Shown here: positions 7,491 to 9,437 of the stretch, piece after piece
How positions within the stretch are numbered: the stretch's first letter is position 1
Layout of the letters: each line of letters opens with the position of its first letter
DNA from: an uncultured Dyadobacter sp.
Lineage (GTDB): Bacteria > Bacteroidota > Bacteroidia > Cytophagales > Spirosomataceae
Length of the DNA: 9,437 nucleotides
Assembly (NCBI GenBank): GCA_937880795.1
Contig: CALGRQ010000499.1
Location: 1-9,437 of the forward strand
Direction: 5' to 3'
Position numbers and translations under genes: made by a program
Notes under the pieces: generated by a model
Databases searched by the model: none
What the model saw: the letters and a program-made list of their open reading frames with translations, nothing else
What the model was told of the DNA's origin: nothing

Positions 7491-7796
7491 GGATTGTGAA
7501 TAGGGTTTAGTTTAGCGAGGTATATAAGGTGTGATTCGAAAAAATTTGCCACATGAAATCCTATATAGCTAAGTATCAATGGGATTTTGGTGCATCACTG
7601 TAATATGGCATCAAAAATAGATAGAAATATCGCTGCTATTTATATAGTATAGAAACATTTCTATTCAATTTTTACATTAAATTATTGTCCGGTCGTAGAA
7701 TGTGAAAACATTATTTGTGTTGACCAGTGGTTTGCATAGAGAAAATTTGGAGGAAGTAAAGTGGGGAGATGCAGGGAGCGGAACCCTGGTCCAGAA
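7491..7796. other. Upstream region of the atypical regulator
   Basis: These 306 AT-rich bases hold no gene. They contain the shared palindrome at 7650-7663, an ATAGAAAT half-site at 7621-7628, and an imperfect hairpin around 7624-7640 (AAATA, then TATTT after seven bases). The part from about 7680 to 7796 shows no recognisable feature. Confidence 0.4.
7650..7664 (-). promoter_or_regulatory. Palindromic operator candidate upstream of the atypical regulator
   Basis: Read in the direction of the atypical regulator gene, this is ATAGAAATGTTTCTA, identical over 15 bases to the element at 5905-5919. It contains the 6+2+6 palindrome TAGAAATGTTTCTA and lies 160 bases before the start at 7490. Identity, symmetry and same relative orientation at two paralogous genes argue for a shared protein-binding site. 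Confidence 0.5.
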
Positions 7797-8022
7797 CATA
7801 TAATCCGTATATTAGGCCATCGATGCTGTTGGCAACGACTAGGTGGTATGTTTGAATTACTTTCAACTACAATATGGTATAATTAGTGCTCGGCTGTCAC
7901 ACAGAGCTTGTCGAAGTGCCAGGAAGATTTCAATTCCTGTATGGTGCGATTGATACTTAAGTAATCGGCAAGTAAACCCCATTCATACATTCTTTCAATT
8001 CCTATATGGTGCGATTGATACT
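7797..8022 (-). CRISPR. Short decaying CRISPR array (two good and two degenerate repeats)
   Basis: Two 31-base units at 7927-7957 and 7992-8022 agree at 29 of 31 positions (TTTCAATTCC, TATGGTGCG and ATTGATACT in order). Two further copies fall in register to the left: 7860-7890 (22 of 31 matches to the last repeat) and 7797-7827 (20 of 31). Repeat starts are 63, 67 and 65 bases apart, leaving unrelated spacers of 32, 36 and 34 bases. The repeat has TCAAT/ATTGA dyad ends. Its reverse complement ends in GGAATTGAAAG, the 5'-handle pattern of Cas6-processed type I-B/III systems, so transcription is read as minus strand. The degenerate copies then lie at the trailer end, where decay is expected. 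The leader should be to the right, where an IS256 element begins seven bases after the last repeat. No cas genes are visible. With so few repeats an unrelated tandem repeat is possible. Confidence 0.65.
7896..7920 (+). repeat. REP-like sequence lying within a CRISPR spacer
   Basis: GTCACACAGAGCTTGTCGAA followed by GTGCC is another member of the REP-like family present at 2250-2350 (19 of 24 positions match copy 1). It takes up most of the 36-base spacer at 7891-7926. It may be a spacer taken from a genomic repeat, or a REP-like insertion that happens to have spacer length. Confidence 0.65.
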
Positions 8023-8029
8023 AAATTAG

Positions 8030-8053
8030 GAGACTGTAAACTAAACTGTGTCA
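8030..8053 (+). repeat. Left terminal inverted repeat of the IS256-family element
   Basis: Starts GAGACTGTAAAC and ends AACTGTGTCA; pairs with the right end at 19 of 24 positions. Confidence 0.8.
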
Positions 8054-8074
8054 CCTCTTAATTTAATTAAGGGG
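8054..8074 (+). terminator. Stem-loop just inside the left IS end
   Basis: CCTCTTAATT, T, AATTAAGGGG forms an almost perfect inverted repeat (9 of 10 pairs plus a wobble) between the left terminal repeat and the transposase start. Insertion sequences often have such structures to block read-through transcription or translation into the transposase; that role here is inferred. Confidence 0.35.
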
Positions 8075-8108
8075 AAAAATAAGTAAATTACTTTAACTTA
8101 TAGACACG

Positions 8109-9353
8109 ATGACGACAAACGAATCCTTTGATTTTCAACGCTTCAAAGAAGAAGCAATGCAAGGTCTCTATGACGGCAAAAAAATGGGTGGTACTGACGG
8201 TGTATTTGCTCCAATCTTGAAACATCTGCTTGAATCCATGCTTGAAGGTGAGCTGAATAACCACTTGGAAGAAAGTAAAGCTGCCGGGGAGAGTAACCGT
8301 AAAAATGGTAGAACAAAAAAGACTGTCCGAAGTCTTCAATCGGGTCATTTAGAGGTTGAAAGCAGCCGTGACCGCCAGGGTACTTTCGAACCTAAAATCC
8401 TGCCTAAACGCCAATTGATTATCACAGAAGAGCTTGAAGATAAAGTAATTGCGATGTATGCACGCGGTATGAGTACCCGTAACATCTCCGAGTATGTCAA
8501 GGAAATGTATGCAATGGAAATATCTGCCACTGAGATTTCTCATATCACTGACAAGATAATTCCGCTGATGAATGAATGGCGTAATAGGCCATTGGAAGCC
8601 GTTTATCCCTTCGTTTTCTTGGACTGCATGCATTATAAAGTACGAGACAACGGAACCGTTGAGTCAAGGGCAATTTATAACATATTGGGAATAACCCGTG
8701 AGGGTAAAAAAGATTTGATTGGGATTTATCTATCTGAAAACGAGGGCGCTAAATTTTGGTTGTCCGTTCTTACAGATTTAAAACAACGCGGTGTTGAAGA
8801 CATTCTAATAGCCTGCATAGACGGCTTAAAAGGTTTTCCGGAAGCCATAGAAGCCGTATTTCCTAAAACAAAAGTTCAACTTTGTATAATCCATCAGATT
8901 CGCACAAGCATTCGTTATGTGCCTGAGAAAGATAAAAAGGCTGTTATTGAAGATTTAAAACCTGTTTATAAAGCCGTTAATCAGGAACAAGCATATGAAA
9001 GGCTCCTTGAATTCGATGACAAATGGGGGAAGAAATATCCCTTGGCGGTGAAATCCTGGATGGATAACTGGGTGAATCTATCCACCTTTTTTGAGTTTAC
9101 TGCTGAAATAAGAAAGGTCATTTACACCACAAACGCTATTGAAGGAATGCATCGGCAAATTCGGAAAGTAACAAAAACAAAAGGAGCGTTTACGTCAGAT
9201 CAGGCGCTACTAAAACTGGTGTATTTGGTTGTAAGGGATCTTTCAAAAAAGTGGACGATGTCAATCCATAACTGGGGCTTGACGATGTCTCAATTGTACA
9301 TTAAATTTGGAGACAGATTACAGGCTGACCGTGAATTTTTCCTTGGCGGCTGA
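8109..9353 (+). CDS. IS256-family (Transposase_mut) DDE transposase
   Basis: This 414-residue transposase is full length for the family (about 390-420) and catalyses cut-and-paste or copy-out movement of the surrounding element. The N-terminal DNA-binding part has the family pattern GELNNHLEESKAAGESNRKNGRTKKTV-like at about 47-73, then SSRDRQGTFEPKILPKRQ (85-102). The catalytic triad appears intact: Asp172 in VFLDCMHYKVR, Asp238 in ACIDGLKGFPEA and Glu345 in TTNAIEGMHRQIRK. The family's C-H motif LCIIHQIR follows the second Asp. The frame has no interruptions, so the element may be active. The ATG at 8109 was chosen because it lies after the left terminal repeat and gives a standard N-terminus; no obvious ribosome site precedes it. 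The stop is 19 bases before the right terminal repeat. Confidence 0.95.
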   Translation: MTTNESFDFQRFKEEAMQGLYDGKKMGGTDGVFAPILKHLLESMLEGELNNHLEESKAAGESNRKNGRTKKTVRSLQSGHLEVESSRDRQGTFEPKILPKRQLIITEELEDKVIAMYARGMSTRNISEYVKEMYAMEISATEISHITDKIIPLMNEWRNRPLEAVYPFVFLDCMHYKVRDNGTVESRAIYNILGITREGKKDLIGIYLSENEGAKFWLSVLTDLKQRGVEDILIACIDGLKGFPEAIEAVFPKTKVQLCIIHQIRTSIRYVPEKDKKAVIEDLKPVYKAVNQEQAYERLLEFDDKWGKKYPLAVKSWMDNWVNLSTFFEFTAEIRKVIYTTNAIEGMHRQIRKVTKTKGAFTSDQALLKLVYLVVRDLSKKWTMSIHNWGLTMSQLYIKFGDRLQADREFFLGG

Positions 9354-9372
9354 ATTTCCCAAAATCAAATCC

Positions 9373-9396
9373 TGACACAGTTCAGCGTACACTCCC
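9373..9396 (-). repeat. Right terminal inverted repeat of the IS256-family element
   Basis: TGACACAGTTCAGCGTACAC followed by TCCC; the inner ten bases are the exact complement of the left end. Confidence 0.8.
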
Positions 9397-9437
9397 TGAA
9401 TTGAAGGATTCGGCCGATGCATTGGTACTCCTGTGGT
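9397..9437. other. Right flank of the IS element
   Basis: These 41 bases would hold the rest of the interrupted spacer and the leader side of the array if the insertion were simple. No CRISPR repeat and no gene can be recognised in so short a stretch. Confidence 0.3.

Larger units (their letters stand above)
8030..9396 (+). mobile_element. IS256-family insertion sequence, apparently complete
   Basis: A 1367-base element with one transposase gene and terminal inverted repeats of 24 bases: left 8030-8053 (GAGACTGTAAACTAAACTG then TGTCA) and right 9373-9396, matching at 19 of 24 positions, with the inner AACTGTGTCA identical. This length and the TGTGTCA inner end are typical of the family. IS256 elements usually make 8-9 base target duplications; the flanks here (TAAATTAG on the left, TGAATTGA on the right) agree only in part, so no clean duplication is seen. 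It could be an old insertion, or have undergone recombination. It has inserted just to the right of the last CRISPR repeat. Confidence 0.85.

Noticed and set aside
7551..7581. Possible further CRISPR repeat (AAATCCTATATAG)
   Set aside because: Only about half the positions match and it does not fall on the 63-67 base spacing; likely chance in AT-rich DNA.
7730..7763. Position where a fifth, still older CRISPR repeat would be expected
   Set aside because: The best alignment gives about 11 of 31 matches, close to background, so the array is not extended leftward.

Overview
The window looks like a chromosomal segment of a Bacteroidota species, probably near the Cytophagales. The evidence is a periplasmic-propeller (Reg_prop/Y_Y_Y) histidine kinase, AT-rich gene starts without strong Shine-Dalgarno sequences, REP-like 'GTCAC..TGAGC.TGTCGAAG' repeats and an IS256-family element. 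Nothing in the sequence fixes the genus.

Left part (1-2226): a polyol/pentitol-type MFS transporter (RbtT/DalT/CsbX group) lies on the minus strand and runs off the left edge. Divergent from it, across an AT-rich gap of about 360 bases, is a DeoR-family sugar-phosphate-responsive repressor. The repressor is broken: its helix-turn-helix is interrupted by a frameshift that fits a 17-base deletion between short direct repeats. Together they look like the edge of a sugar-alcohol uptake locus whose local repressor is lost.

Middle part (2227-7490): three REP-like repeats in alternating orientation sit between the convergent repressor and kinase genes. One of them supplies the kinase's last codons and its stop. 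The 1046-residue kinase (minus strand) has a signal peptide, propeller repeats, a Y_Y_Y domain, one membrane segment and a HisKA/HATPase core. Upstream of it are two LuxR/NarL-type response regulators that converge on each other. The first keeps the phospho-acceptor Asp57. The second has Glu53 at that position and Asp-Ser in place of the acidic pair. Both regulator genes carry the same 15-base sequence ATAGAAATGTTTCTA, which contains a 14-base palindrome, in their long upstream regions and in the same orientation relative to each gene. This suggests one small circuit: a sensor kinase, a canonical regulator and an atypical paralogue under a common control site.

Right part (7491-9437): after the second regulator's upstream region comes a short decaying CRISPR array. 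It has two good repeats and, at the same spacing to their left, two degenerate copies. The deduced crRNA strand is minus, ending in the ATTGAAAG-type handle, so the degenerate copies lie at the trailer end. One spacer is largely a copy of the REP-like repeat also found at 2250-2350. A complete IS256-family insertion sequence (8030-9396) begins seven bases after the last good repeat and has probably cut the array from its leader. No cas genes are in the window.
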